Shown: positions 17,782-26,637, numbered from the stretch's first letter. The stretch is 64,000 nucleotides of DNA from Pantoea piersonii (GCF_003612015.1 NZ_RARB01000002.1:311590-375589); one strand, 5' to 3'. Notes: generated by a model from the sequence alone, not told the origin. Numbers and translations are program-made.

Positions 17782-18705
17782 ATGAACATCAAAAAAACAC
17801 TCGCTGTCACACTGTTAGCCTGCATGTTGCCCGCCGCCGCGATGGCGAAAGATCTTTCGGTCGGCGTATCGATGGCGTTGTTCGACGACAACTTCCTCAC
17901 CATTCTGCGTACCGCGATGCAAAAAGAGATGCAAAAAGAGGGCGTTCAGGGGCAGATGGAAGACGCCAAAGGCGATGTCTCCCAGCAGCTGCAGCAGGTG
18001 CAGAACTTTATCGGCCAGGGCGTTGACGCCATCATCGTCAACCCGGTGGATACCAACGCGGTGAAGCCGATCATGGATCAGGCCACCAAAGCGGGCATCC
18101 CGCTGATCTTTGTTAACCGTCGCCCGCAGGCGGAGCTTAGCGACAAGATGGCTTATGTCGGATCGGACTCCGAACTGGCGGGTCGTCTGCAGATGGAAGC
18201 GCTGGCGAAAGCGTTAAACGGCAAAGGCAACGTCGCCATTCTGATGGGCGATCTCGCTAACGAAGCCACGCGCGACCGCACCAAAGGCGTCGAGGCGGTT
18301 GTCGCCAAATACCCTGGCATCAAAGTCGTGCAGAAACAGACTGCAAAATTTATGCGTAACGATGCGGTAGACGTGGTGAGCAACTGGCTGACCGCAGGCG
18401 ACGATATCCAGGCGATCGCCTCTAACAATGATGAGATGGCTATCGGCGCGCTGCAGGCGCTGGGCAAAAACCCCAACCATATCCTGATCGCTGGCGTGGA
18501 CGGCACCCCGGACGCGCTGCAGATGCTGAAAAACGGCAAGATGGTCGCCACGGTGTTCCAGGACGCTAAAGGGCAGGGCGAGGGCGCAGTTCAGACGGCC
18601 GTTAAGCTGGCGAAGGGCGAAAAGGTACAGAAGATTATCGATATTCCTTACCAGCTGATCACGAAAGACAATATGCAGCAGTTCGTTAACCGTAATCAGA
18701 AATAA
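17782..18705 (+). CDS. CUT2-type sugar/polyol ABC transporter, periplasmic binding protein
   Basis: A 307-residue RbsB-family binding protein. A Sec signal peptide ends at AMA-KD (about residue 22). The mature protein has the pattern GVSMALFDDNFLTILRTAMQ, NFIGQGVDAIIVNPVDTNAV, IPLIFVNRRP and VDGTPDALQMLKNGKM typical of pentose, galactose or inositol receptors. It is the first gene of a three-gene operon with a fused double ATPase and one permease. Family is certain; the ligand could be ribose, another pentose or myo-inositol, and the R-R-P segment resembles inositol/ribose-type receptors. Confidence 0.9.
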   Translation: MNIKKTLAVTLLACMLPAAAMAKDLSVGVSMALFDDNFLTILRTAMQKEMQKEGVQGQMEDAKGDVSQQLQQVQNFIGQGVDAIIVNPVDTNAVKPIMDQATKAGIPLIFVNRRPQAELSDKMAYVGSDSELAGRLQMEALAKALNGKGNVAILMGDLANEATRDRTKGVEAVVAKYPGIKVVQKQTAKFMRNDAVDVVSNWLTAGDDIQAIASNNDEMAIGALQALGKNPNHILIAGVDGTPDALQMLKNGKMVATVFQDAKGQGEGAVQTAVKLAKGEKVQKIIDIPYQLITKDNMQQFVNRNQK

Positions 18706-18737
18706 CCGATCCCGACTCAGCCGTACGGAGGTGATGT

Positions 18738-20222
18738 ATGACCGCTTTTGCGCTTGAAGCCGAAGGCATCAGCAAGTTCTTTCCCGGTGTAAAGGCACTC
18801 GACAACGTTTCGCTGCGCGTGCGTCCGGGATCGGTGCATGCCTTGATGGGCGAAAATGGCGCGGGCAAATCCACTTTAATGAAGTGCCTGATCGGGATGT
18901 ACCGTCCCGATCGGGGCACCATCCGCATTAAAGGGGAGCCGGTGCAGTTTCAGGACACCATGGACGCCTTGCGTTCAGGCATTTCCATGATCCACCAGGA
19001 ACTTAATCTGGTGCCCTACATGACCGTCGCAGAGAATATATGGCTGGGACGCGAGCCGATGAAATATGGCTTTGTTGATCACGGCAAGCTCAACCAGCAG
19101 ACGCAGACGCTGCTCAACCAGCTTAATATCCGTCTCAAGGCCGATCGTCTGGTGGGCGAGCTGAGCATCGCCGCGCAGCAGATGGTGGAGATCGCCAAAG
19201 CGGTCTCCTGGAACGCCGATATCGTGATTATGGATGAGCCGACCTCCGCCCTGACTGAAAGCGAAGTGGCGCATCTGTTCACCATCATTCGCGACCTGCG
19301 CGCGCAGGGCAAAGCCATCATCTATATCAGCCATAAAATGGATGAGATCTTCGCCATCACCGATGAGATCAGCATCTTCCGCGACGGCAGCTGGGTCGGC
19401 AGCAATCACACCGCGCAATTTACTCGTCAGTCGCTGATCACCCAGATGGTCGGGCGCGAACTGACTCAACTCTTTCCAAAATTCAACAATTCGATTGGCG
19501 AAGAGGTGCTGACGGTGCGCAACCTCAGCAGCAAAGATCGCTTTCATGACGTCAGTTTCAGCCTGCGGCGCGGTGAAATCCTTGGCGTCGCCGGTCTGGT
19601 GGGCGCAGGGCGCAGCGAGGTAATGGAAAGCCTGTTCGGCATGGAGAGCATCGACAGCGGTGAAGTGCTGATTGACGGCGTGCCGGTCAATATCGATTCG
19701 CCTTCAACGGCGATAGAGAAGGGTATGGCGTTTTTAACCGAAGACCGCAAGAAATCGGGGCTGTTTCTCGTGCTGTCGGTGATGGAGAACATGAGCATCG
19801 TCAATATGCCGGAGTACAGCGGCAAGAGCGGCTTCGTCAGTCATATCAAGATGGCGCAGGATTGTATGGAGCAGATCCGCCGGCTGAATATCAAGACGCC
19901 GACCATGGATCAGATCATCAACAACCTGAGCGGCGGCAACCAGCAGAAGGTGCTGATCGCCCGCTGGCTGCTGGCGCAGCCCAAAATCCTGATCCTCGAC
20001 GAGCCGACGCGCGGCATCGACGTCGGCGCGAAGGCGGAAATCTACCGTTTGATCTCTGAACTGGCCAACCGCGGCGTGGCAATCATCATGGTGTCGTCGG
20101 AACTGCCGGAAATTCTCGGCATGAGCGACCGCGTGATGGTTATGCATCAGGGGCGTATTACCGGCATCCTCGATAAAGAAGAGGCCGACCAGGAAACCAT
20201 TTTGTCGCTGGCATCCGAGTGA
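18738..20222 (+). CDS. CUT2-type sugar/polyol ABC transporter, ATP-binding protein
   Basis: A 494-residue double ATPase of the RbsA/MglA group. The first domain has Walker A GENGAGKST, then SIAAQQMVEIAKAVS and Walker B IVIMDEPTSALTE; the second has the degenerate P-loop GLVGAGRSE, the signature [16 protein letters not shown] and ILILDEPTRGID. It energises import with the flanking permease. CGGAGGTGATGT gives a strong ribosome site. It ends a few bases before the permease gene. Confidence 0.93.
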   Translation: MTAFALEAEGISKFFPGVKALDNVSLRVRPGSVHALMGENGAGKSTLMKCLIGMYRPDRGTIRIKGEPVQFQDTMDALRSGISMIHQELNLVPYMTVAENIWLGREPMKYGFVDHGKLNQQTQTLLNQLNIRLKADRLVGELSIAAQQMVEIAKAVSWNADIVIMDEPTSALTESEVAHLFTIIRDLRAQGKAIIYISHKMDEIFAITDEISIFRDGSWVGSNHTAQFTRQSLITQMVGRELTQLFPKFNNSIGEEVLTVRNLSSKDRFHDVSFSLRRGEILGVAGLVGAGRSEVMESLFGMESIDSGEVLIDGVPVNIDSPSTAIEKGMAFLTEDRKKSGLFLVLSVMENMSIVNMPEYSGKSGFVSHIKMAQDCMEQIRRLNIKTPTMDQIINNLSGGNQQKVLIARWLLAQPKILILDEPTRGIDVGAKAEIYRLISELANRGVAIIMVSSELPEILGMSDRVMVMHQGRITGILDKEEADQETILSLASE

Positions 20223-20236
20223 GGCGCGAGACAACT

Positions 20237-21268
20237 ATGAGCAATATCAAAGTGACTGCCACTCCGGCAGCTGAACAGACATCGTTTTTCGGCAATCTGC
20301 GGCATAAACTGCCCAAAGATACCGGCATCTTTATCGTTATGGTCGGTATCGCGCTGATTTTCGAAATAGCCGGCTGGTATGTGCGAGACCAGTCATTTCT
20401 GATGAACACCAACCGCCTGATCCTGATTGTATTGCAGGTGGCGATCATCGGCATTATCGCCGTCGGGGTCACTCAGGTCATCATTACTACCGGTATCGAT
20501 CTCTCATCGGGTTCGGTGATTGCGCTGACCGCCGTGGTGGCGGCCAGCCTGGCGCAAACCTCTGACAGCCTGTCACCGATGTTTCCATCGCTGGTGAATA
20601 TGCCTGCCGTGGTACCTATCGGCGCGGGCATCGGCGTGGGGCTGCTGTGCGGTATGGTCAATGGCATATTGATCACCCGCACCGGCATTCCACCCTTTAT
20701 CGCTACGCTGGGCATGATGGTCTCGGCGCGTGGTCTGGCGCAGTATTACACCCAGGGTAATCCAATCAGCTTTCTTTCCGACGGCTTTACCTCCATCGGC
20801 CAGGGCGCGATGCCGGTTATTATCTTTCTTGTGGTGGCGCTGCTCTTTCATATCGCCCTGAAGCACACCCGCTACGGCAAATACGTTTACGCTATCGGCG
20901 GCAATATGACCTCGGCCAAGGTCTCCGGCATTAACGTTAATAAATATCTGATTATCGTCTATACCATCGCCGGTGCGCTCTCCGGCCTGGCGGGCGTGGT
21001 GCTGGCGGCGCGCGTCAGCAGCGGTCAGTCAAGCATGGGGATGTCTTACGAGCTGGACGCGATCGCCGCAGCGGTTATCGGCGGCAGCAGCCTGATGGGC
21101 GGCGTCGGGCGCATTACGGGCACGCTGATTGGCGCAGTGATCCTGGGCCTGATCAAGAGCGGGTTTACCTTTGTCGGCGTCGATGCTTACGTTCAGGACA
21201 TTATTAAAGGCATTATTATTGTGGCCGCCGTCTCGATTGATATGCATCGCAACCGCAAAAAACGCTGA
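20237..21268 (+). CDS. CUT2-type sugar/polyol ABC transporter, permease
   Basis: A 343-residue inner-membrane permease of the RbsC family, with about ten hydrophobic helices and the motifs GVTQVIITTGIDLSSGSVIA and GGSSLMGGVGRITGTLIGAV. The ATG at 20237 is chosen; a GTG at 20219 would overlap the ATPase stop and add six residues. A strong terminator follows, closing the operon. Confidence 0.92.
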   Translation: MSNIKVTATPAAEQTSFFGNLRHKLPKDTGIFIVMVGIALIFEIAGWYVRDQSFLMNTNRLILIVLQVAIIGIIAVGVTQVIITTGIDLSSGSVIALTAVVAASLAQTSDSLSPMFPSLVNMPAVVPIGAGIGVGLLCGMVNGILITRTGIPPFIATLGMMVSARGLAQYYTQGNPISFLSDGFTSIGQGAMPVIIFLVVALLFHIALKHTRYGKYVYAIGGNMTSAKVSGINVNKYLIIVYTIAGALSGLAGVVLAARVSSGQSSMGMSYELDAIAAAVIGGSSLMGGVGRITGTLIGAVILGLIKSGFTFVGVDAYVQDIIKGIIIVAAVSIDMHRNRKKR

Positions 21269-21283
21269 TTTTTCTGCGCTCAG

Positions 21284-21320
21284 GCCTGCCCGCTTGTGAA
21301 AGCGGGCAGGCTTTTTTTTT
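21284..21320 (+). terminator. rho-independent terminator of the CUT2 operon
   Basis: A perfect 12-bp stem (21284-21295 with 21300-21311), GTGA loop and nine T residues. Confidence 0.95.
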
Positions 21321-21412
21321 AACTGGCTCCCTTTCTGCTGCATACCTCTGTTTTTCTTATCTCATCCGTTCATTTCTGCCATCCACTATATGCACGTCTG
21401 GCTCGCACAGGC

Positions 21413-21429
21413 TGCACCAGCGAAGTGCA
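21413..21429. promoter_or_regulatory. NtrC binding site (nac enhancer)
   Basis: TGCACCAGCGAAGTGCA fits the NtrC consensus TGCACY-N5-GGTGCA with one mismatch in the right arm. Its centre is about 160 bases upstream of the predicted sigma-54 start, a normal enhancer distance. Confidence 0.7.
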
Positions 21430-21558
21430 TCCGCCGGGCTGTCCGTTACTGCCGCGCCATTCCTGCAGCTTATTACCTCTTTATGCGTAATCAGAAAGGC
21501 TTATTTTTCGCGCTGTTAGGATTTTTCTGCATCAGGCAGGGCGCGCCTGCAGAAAAAC

Positions 21559-21574
21559 TGGCCTGCTAATTGCA
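21559..21574 (+). promoter_or_regulatory. sigma-54 (-24/-12) promoter of nac
   Basis: TGGCCTGCTAATTGCA has the invariant GG (21560-21561) and GC (21572-21573) exactly ten bases apart and TTGCA at -12. The predicted start is near 21585, giving a leader of about 60 bases. NtrC/sigma-54 control of nac is established in Klebsiella and E. coli. Confidence 0.75.
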
Positions 21575-21647
21575 ATTTGTCTGTTACCAGGCCAGCAGGC
21601 CGCATGAACAGATGTTATTGGCATTCGGGGAATGTGACGGAGGCAAG

Positions 21648-22565
21648 ATGAACTTAAGACGACTGAAATACTTTGTGAAAATCGTCGATATTGGCAGTTT
21701 GACGCAGGCGGCTGAAGTGCTGCATATCGCGCAACCTGCGCTCAGTCAACAGGTTGCCACGCTGGAGAACGAACTGGATCAGCAGCTGTTAATTCGTACC
21801 AAGCGCGGCGTAACGCCGACCGAAGCCGGTAAAATTCTCTATGCGCATGCGCGAACGATTTTACGGCAGTGCGAGCAGGCGCAGACGGCGGTAATCAACG
21901 CCGGGCAGGCGCTCAGCGGACAGGTCTCTATCGGCATGGCGCCGGGCACGGCGGCATCATCGCTGACCATGCCGCTGCTGCAAACGGTTCGGGAGCAGCA
22001 TCCGGAAATTCTGGTTTATCTGCACGAGAACAGCGGCAGTTCGCTGAATGAAAAGGTAATGAACGGCCAGCTTGATATGGCGGTGCTCTACGACCGTTCG
22101 CCGACGGCGGGCATTACCAGTATGCCGCTGATGAAAGAAGAGCTTTACCTGGTCGGCGCGACCGACTGCCCCGGCGGCTCGGTCGATCTGGCCCAGGTGG
22201 CGCAGATGAGCCTGTTTTTGCCGCGCGACTATAGTGCGGTGCGCAAGCGCGTTGACGAAGCCTTTTCGCTGCGTCGTCTGAGCGCGCGCATTATCGGCGA
22301 GATCGAATCGCTGTCGATGCTGACCGCCGCCGTCGCCAGCGGGATGGGCGTGACGGTGCTACCGGAATCTGCCGCGCGGGCGCTGGTCAGCTCAACCCAG
22401 GCCTGGATGGCGCGCATCAACAGCCCGGCGCTGCATCTGCCGCTGTCGCTGAACGTCTCGGCGCGTCTGCCGCTTTCGCCGTCCGCGCAGGCGGTGAAGG
22501 ATATTTTGCTGTCGCTGCTTAACAAGCCTATGGCAGAGGAGCGCGCGCTGCTGCTGGTCAGCTAG
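21648..22565 (+). CDS. nac: nitrogen assimilation control regulator Nac
   Basis: Nac is a LysR-family regulator made under nitrogen limitation that links NtrC to sigma-70 promoters, turning on use of poor nitrogen sources. This 305-residue protein has the exact family length and matches Klebsiella Nac strongly: LRRLKYFVKIVDIGSLTQAA, EVLHIAQPALSQQVATLE, IRTKRGVTPTEAGKIL, GQALSGQVSIGMAPGTAASS and LFLPRDYSAVRKRVDEAFSL. I start at the ATG at 21648 because GGAGG precedes it; a longer frame from 21570 would begin inside the promoter. A degraded second copy is at 8087-8330. Confidence 0.96.
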   Translation: MNLRRLKYFVKIVDIGSLTQAAEVLHIAQPALSQQVATLENELDQQLLIRTKRGVTPTEAGKILYAHARTILRQCEQAQTAVINAGQALSGQVSIGMAPGTAASSLTMPLLQTVREQHPEILVYLHENSGSSLNEKVMNGQLDMAVLYDRSPTAGITSMPLMKEELYLVGATDCPGGSVDLAQVAQMSLFLPRDYSAVRKRVDEAFSLRRLSARIIGEIESLSMLTAAVASGMGVTVLPESAARALVSSTQAWMARINSPALHLPLSLNVSARLPLSPSAQAVKDILLSLLNKPMAEERALLLVS

Positions 22566-22575
22566 CCTCGCTCTG

Positions 22576-22597
22576 GCGGCCCCACGGGGCCGCTTTT
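22576..22597 (+). terminator. terminator of nac
   Basis: GCGGCCCC (22576-22583) pairs with GGGGCCGC (22586-22593), followed by TTTT, eleven bases after the nac stop. Confidence 0.75.
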
Positions 22598-22817
22598 CCT
22601 GTTGTGCAGATGCCGATCCAGCTCCGCCACCCGCTTTTGGTTTCCCACACCCCACCACGAATCCCGAATCTTTTCCCATAAGCTCATTGCTACAAGCGCG
22701 AATCCAGGATTCAGACGACGCAGGTTTATCCTTAAAAGCGTCAGACAACGCAGCCATTTTTAAAAAAATGAGCAATCACAGGCGAGGGTGTGCCAGAGGC
22801 ATCCGACACGCTGAGGC

Positions 22818-23058
22818 GCGCGCGGTCCGTAAGGCTGACGTAAGCAACGAAGGGACCGCGCGCAGCGCGGCGTGGAGGCTGCCGGAAGCCGGGATTGTTA
22901 AGGGGCTGGCGAGCCCCTTAACACGCACGCCGGCAGCGCAGCTGCTGAAACTCCTCAGCGCCTGGCGGGCGGAACCCGCTCAGAGCCAGCCGTTCGCACA
23001 GCGAACGGCAGACAAGCCACTGGTGGGCGAACCCGCTCAGAGCCATTCGCGCAGCGAA
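22818..23058. repeat. array of GC-rich hairpins and a 17-bp direct repeat
   Basis: In order: an 11-bp inverted repeat (22818-22828 with 22853-22863); an outer stem GCTGCCGG/CCGGCAGC (22878-22885 with 22930-22937) enclosing a perfect 11-bp hairpin (22897-22907 with 22912-22922, GGCG loop); a 9-bp hairpin GCCGTTCGC/GCGAACGGC (22989-23009); and TTCGC/GCGAA (23046-23058). GAACCCGCTCAGAGCCA occurs at 22972-22988 and again at 23029-23045, each just before a hairpin with the loop region GCAxxG. It may be a structured RNA or a REP/BIME-like dispersed repeat. Confidence 0.7.
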
Positions 23059-23159
23059 CGCCTGCCCGCCTGCGCAGCAGGCACCCAGGGACTCTGGCGG
23101 GGCGCCCACCCGCTACCCTATATTCCCCCTGCGCATAAGCACAAAGTTTTTATTATTTG

Positions 23160-23169
23160 TTGATATCAA
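23160..23169. promoter_or_regulatory. palindrome in the cbl promoter region
   Basis: TTGATATCAA is a perfect 10-bp palindrome in an AT-rich tract about 50 bases upstream of cbl. CysB activates cbl in E. coli, so a CysB-type site is possible, but this is a weak assignment. Confidence 0.3.
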
Positions 23170-23220
23170 TAAACCTTCTTACCATCGGAGATAACAATTT
23201 CGTAAAGGGAGGTAAATACC

Positions 23221-24180
23221 GTGAATTTCCAGCAACTTAAAATTATCCGCGAGGCGGCACGCTGCGAGTTCAATCTGACGGAAGTGGCAAACACGCTATT
23301 TACCTCACAGTCAGGCGTCAGCCGTCATATCCGCGATCTGGAGGATGAGCTTGGCGTAGAGATCTTTATCCGCCGCGGCAAGCGCCTGCTGGGCATGACC
23401 GAGCCGGGCAAAGCGCTGCTGACTATCGCCGAACGCATCCTCGACGAAGCGGGAAAGGTGCGCCGTCTGGCGGACGTCTTCACTAATGAAACCAGCGGCA
23501 TTCTGACCATCGCCACGACGCATACCCAGGCGCGCTACAGCCTGCCGCGCGTTATCAAGGCGTTTCGCCAGCTCTATCCCAACGTGCGGCTGGAGCTTAA
23601 TCAGGGATCGCCGCAGGAGATTGTCGCCATGCTGCTGGCCGGTGAGGCGGACGTCGGCATCGCCAGCGAACTGCTGGTAAATAACCCCAGCCTGGCGGCG
23701 TTCCCCTGGTTCAGCTGGCACCATGCGCTGCTGGTGCCCAGCGATCATGAACTGGTGCAGCAGCAGCCGGTCTCGCTCAGCACCCTGAGCCGTTATCCGC
23801 TTATTACCTATCGTCAGGGCATCACCGGGCGCTCGCGCGTCGACCGCGGGTTCCAGAGCGCGGGCCTGAAGCCCGATATCGTGTTGAGCGCGCAGGATTC
23901 TGACGTGGTAAAAACCTATGTCGAACTGGGATTAGGCGTCGGCATCCTTGCCGATCAGGCGTGTGAAACCCAGCGGGAAGAGGCGCTGGTGCGCATCGAT
24001 GCGCACCATCTGTTTGATGCCAATACCGTCTGGCTTGGCCTGAAGCGCGGACAGCTGCAGCGCAACTATGTCTGGCAGTTTATGGAGTTATGCAACGCCA
24101 ATCTGTCGCTGGAAGAGATTAAACGTCAGGCGCTCTCCTCTCAGCGCGAAGAAGAGCCGGTTATCGACTTCCAGATCTAA
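23221..24180 (+). CDS. cbl: LysR-family sulfur-source regulator Cbl
   Basis: Cbl (CysB-like) activates alkanesulfonate and taurine use when sulfate is scarce. The 319-residue protein opens NFQQLKIIREAARCEFNLTE, carries the HTH segment TLFTSQSGVSRHIRDLEDEL and matches E. coli Cbl through FIRRGKRLLGMTEPGKALL, TIATTHTQARYSLPRVIKAF, YRQGITGRSRVDRGF and DANTVWLGLKRGQLQRNYVW, ending in IDFQI. The start is a GTG with a strong GGGAGG upstream; no ATG fits. It is the usual neighbour of nac in enterics. Its stop overlaps that of the convergent methyltransferase. Confidence 0.95.
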   Translation: MNFQQLKIIREAARCEFNLTEVANTLFTSQSGVSRHIRDLEDELGVEIFIRRGKRLLGMTEPGKALLTIAERILDEAGKVRRLADVFTNETSGILTIATTHTQARYSLPRVIKAFRQLYPNVRLELNQGSPQEIVAMLLAGEADVGIASELLVNNPSLAAFPWFSWHHALLVPSDHELVQQQPVSLSTLSRYPLITYRQGITGRSRVDRGFQSAGLKPDIVLSAQDSDVVKTYVELGLGVGILADQACETQREEALVRIDAHHLFDANTVWLGLKRGQLQRNYVWQFMELCNANLSLEEIKRQALSSQREEEPVIDFQI

Positions 24181-24842
24181 TCCGGCAGCGACTCGACGAT
24201 GGCCAGCTGAAGGCCATCCCAGCCTTTACTGCCGACGGTTTGCAGCGCGGTGGCCGTCAGATGTGGGCTGTTGCCGACGTCGGACAGATACTGCCGCAGC
24301 CCCTGCACGTTTTCGTCTGTTGATTGCGAATCGACAATACGCCCGCCGCGCACCACGTTATCGCCGATAATCACGCTGCCGACGCGTGCCAGCTTTAGCG
24401 CCCAGCGCAGGTAGTGCGGATTATTGCGTTTATCGGCGTCAATAAAGATCATATCGAACGGCCCCTGCAGCGTCGGCAGGCTCTCCAGCGCCGCCCCCAC
24501 CCGCACGTCGATTTTGTCTGCCATGCCCGCTTCGGCGAAATTTTCGCGCGCGACCTGCGCATGCTGCGGCGAAAACTCCAGCGTCACGATGCGGCCGCTC
24601 TCCGGCAGGGCGCGCGCCAGCCACAGCGTGCTGTAACCGCCCAGCGTGCCGATCTCCAGAATGCGCGAGGCGTTCATCATGCGCGCCAGCAGGTAGAGCA
24701 GCTTGCCCTGGTTGGCCGCCACGTCAATCGGCGGCAGGCCAGCGGCGGCATTGCGCGCCAGTACCGCCTCCAGCGCCGCATCCGGTTTCACCAGCGTCTG
24801 GGTGAAATAGTCATCGACTGCTCGCCACATATGATCGCTCAT
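24177..24842 (-). CDS. SAM-dependent O-methyltransferase (catechol-type, class I)
   Basis: A 221-residue enzyme of the O-methyltransferase_3 family (PF01596). SAM motif I is RILEIGTLGGYSTLWLARAL (around residue 62), followed by RIVTLEFSPQHAQVARENF; the metal-binding catalytic region is FDMIFIDADKRNNPHYL and IIGDNVVRGG. These enzymes methylate catechols, phenolic acids or related diols using a divalent metal. The ATG at 24842 has AAGGAGAT just upstream; the longer frame to 25019 overlaps the divergent gene and is not credible. It is a single-gene unit; the acceptor is unknown. Confidence 0.92.
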   Translation of the reverse strand: MSDHMWRAVDDYFTQTLVKPDAALEAVLARNAAAGLPPIDVAANQGKLLYLLARMMNASRILEIGTLGGYSTLWLARALPESGRIVTLEFSPQHAQVARENFAEAGMADKIDVRVGAALESLPTLQGPFDMIFIDADKRNNPHYLRWALKLARVGSVIIGDNVVRGGRIVDSQSTDENVQGLRQYLSDVGNSPHLTATALQTVGSKGWDGLQLAIVESLPD

Positions 24843-25004
24843 ACTTATCTCCTTGTTTAAAAACTGAGCATAGCAGCCGCGCGGCATAAAATTTTTTTTA
24901 ACTCCGCAAAACTCGCTGTTTCGGGTTTCTGCCTGGTGAGAAAAACATCCTGCGCTGAGACGACGCGATAGAGTGGAAGAAAACCGATGAAAAAGGGGAG
25001 TGAG

Positions 25005-26465
25005 ATGTCGCGTCTTCAACTAAAAGATTCCGATCTGCTGCGCCAGCAGGCGCTGTTCGGCGGCCGCTGGCAGGATGCTCACAGCGGCGAGACCTTGCCG
25101 GTTGTCGATCCCGCCAGCCGTGAAACGCTGGCGACCATTCCGGCGCTGGGCCGCGCTGAGACGGAAGCAGCTATCGCCTGCGCCGAATCGGTGCGCATCG
25201 CCTGGGGCAAAACGCCCAACGCCAGCCGCGCCGCGCTGCTGGAGAAGTGGCATCAGCTTATCCTCGATAACGCCGACGACCTGGCGGCGATCATGACCGC
25301 CGAACAGGGCAAACCGCTCGCCGAAGCGAAGGGCGAAGTGCTGTACGGCGCGAGCTTTGTCAAATGGTTCGCCGAAGAGGCGCGCCGTATCTACGGCGAT
25401 ACCATTCCTGCGCCGAGCGAAGATCGCCGCATTCTGGTGCTGAAACAGCCTGTCGGCGTCGCGGCGGCCATCACGCCGTGGAATTTCCCCATCGCCATGA
25501 TCACGCGAAAAGTCGCGCCTGCGCTGGCGGCAGGCTGCCCGATTATCGTCAAGCCGTCGGAGCTGACGCCGCTTTCGGCGCTGGCGTTGGCGGTGCTGGC
25601 AGAGCGCGCGGGCTTTCCCGCAGGCGTGCTGCAGGTTGTGACCGGTCTGCCCACCGAGATTGGCGCGGCGCTGACCGGCAGCCGTCTGGTGCGGAAAATC
25701 TCCTTCACCGGCTCGACGCGCGTCGGCCAGCTGCTGATGCAACAGAGCGCCGACAGCGTAAAACGCCTCAGCCTGGAGCTGGGCGGCAACGCGCCTTTTA
25801 TTGTCTTCGACGACGCCGATGTCGATATCGCGGTAGCGGGCGTAATGGTCAGCAAGTTTCGCAACGCCGGGCAGACCTGCGTCTGCGCCAATCGCATTCT
25901 GGTGCAGCGCGCTATTTATGAACGCTTCGCGGCGAAGCTGCTCGACGCGGTCGCCACCCTGAAGGTGGGCGACGGCTTTGCGCCAGGCAGCACTATCGGC
26001 CCGCTGATCAACGAACGCGCGGTCGAGAAAGTTAACGGCCACATCGCAGATGCGCTTGGCCTGGGCGCGGAGCTGCTGACCGGCGGCACCAGCCACGGCA
26101 ACGGCACTTACGTGCAGCCCACGGTGCTCGGCAAGGTTACGGCACAGATGCGTATCGCTCATGAAGAGACGTTCGGTCCGGTCGCGCCGCTGTTTATCTT
26201 TGACGAAGAGGAGGAGGCGGTCGCGATGGCCAACGATACGCCCTATGGTCTGGGCGCCTATTTCTTTACCGAAAATATTCGTCGCGCATGGCGCGTCGCC
26301 GAAGCGCTGGAATTTGGCATGGTCGGCTTTAATACCGGCGCGATCTCATTAGAAGTCGCGCCATTCGGCGGCGTAAAATTATCGGGAATTGGCCGGGAAG
26401 GATCGCGCTATGGCATTGAAGAATATCTGGAACAGAAAGCCTTCCATATTGGCAGCCTGAATTAA
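25005..26465 (+). CDS. NAD(P)-dependent succinate-semialdehyde dehydrogenase (GabD family)
   Basis: A 486-residue aldehyde dehydrogenase very like E. coli GabD, which oxidises succinate semialdehyde to succinate at the end of GABA use. Diagnostic segments: LRQQALFGGRWQDA, AEQGKPLAEAKGEVLYGASF, ITPWNFPIAMITRKVAPALA, the catalytic Glu in LELGGNAPFIVFDDADVD, the catalytic Cys in AGQTCVCANRIL and the ending SGIGREGSRYGIEEYLE. The ATG at 25005 is preceded by GGGGAG; a start at 24987 is less likely. It sits directly before the nitrogen-type cluster and would complete the aminotransferase step at 38859. Exact substrate is inferred. Confidence 0.88.
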   Translation: MSRLQLKDSDLLRQQALFGGRWQDAHSGETLPVVDPASRETLATIPALGRAETEAAIACAESVRIAWGKTPNASRAALLEKWHQLILDNADDLAAIMTAEQGKPLAEAKGEVLYGASFVKWFAEEARRIYGDTIPAPSEDRRILVLKQPVGVAAAITPWNFPIAMITRKVAPALAAGCPIIVKPSELTPLSALALAVLAERAGFPAGVLQVVTGLPTEIGAALTGSRLVRKISFTGSTRVGQLLMQQSADSVKRLSLELGGNAPFIVFDDADVDIAVAGVMVSKFRNAGQTCVCANRILVQRAIYERFAAKLLDAVATLKVGDGFAPGSTIGPLINERAVEKVNGHIADALGLGAELLTGGTSHGNGTYVQPTVLGKVTAQMRIAHEETFGPVAPLFIFDEEEEAVAMANDTPYGLGAYFFTENIRRAWRVAEALEFGMVGFNTGAISLEVAPFGGVKLSGIGREGSRYGIEEYLEQKAFHIGSLN

Positions 26466-26492
26466 TCCTTCGGCCTTTTTTTAATATCCTGT

Positions 26493-26528
26493 AAAGAGCG
26501 TTTGTCGCATAAGCGGCAAACGCTCTTT
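26493..26528. terminator. hairpin terminator after the GabD-like gene
   Basis: A 16-bp stem (26493-26508 with 26513-26528, one G-T pair, ATAA loop) with A-rich start and ATTTT after, so it may work in both directions. Confidence 0.75.
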
Positions 26529-26591
26529 ATTTTGTGCGCTGCGTCAGGTTTTTCTCGCTGTTCGCCATTTTAGTGCAAGTTTCATGCGCAA

Positions 26592-26637
26592 TGCACCACG
26601 GTAACGCATGAATTTTGTGAGCCAAATCATCTGTTTA
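26592..26637. promoter_or_regulatory. possible NtrC half-site region and IHF site upstream of the catabolic cluster
   Basis: TGCACC-N5-AACGCA (26592-26608) keeps the left NtrC arm but has three mismatches in the right. AATCATCTGTTTA (26625-26637) matches the IHF consensus WATCAANNNNTTR at all but one fixed position and lies between it and the -24/-12 element, as is usual for enhancer-dependent promoters. Each is weak alone; the order supports them. Confidence 0.35.

Larger units (their letters stand above)
22598..23220 (+). other. long non-coding, hairpin-rich stretch between nac and cbl
   Basis: About 620 bases with no supported gene. The middle (22818-23058) is a run of GC-rich inverted repeats, listed as a repeat. 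The last 100 bases are AT-rich and must hold the cbl promoter. A 158-codon frame through the hairpins has no recognisable protein features. Confidence 0.6.

Noticed and set aside
22687..23163. 158-codon plus-strand frame between nac and cbl
   Set aside because: It is made of hairpin and repeat sequence, lacks a ribosome site and has no protein-like composition.
25020..26162. Minus-strand 380-codon frame opposite the GabD-like gene
   Set aside because: It is the antisense shadow of a clear aldehyde dehydrogenase in GC-rich DNA, has a low-complexity Arg/Gln/His-rich composition and no family features.
26592..26608. Firm NtrC site for the catabolic cluster
   Set aside because: Only the left arm matches well; three mismatches in the right arm, so it is kept as a weak candidate and not used as proof of NtrC control.
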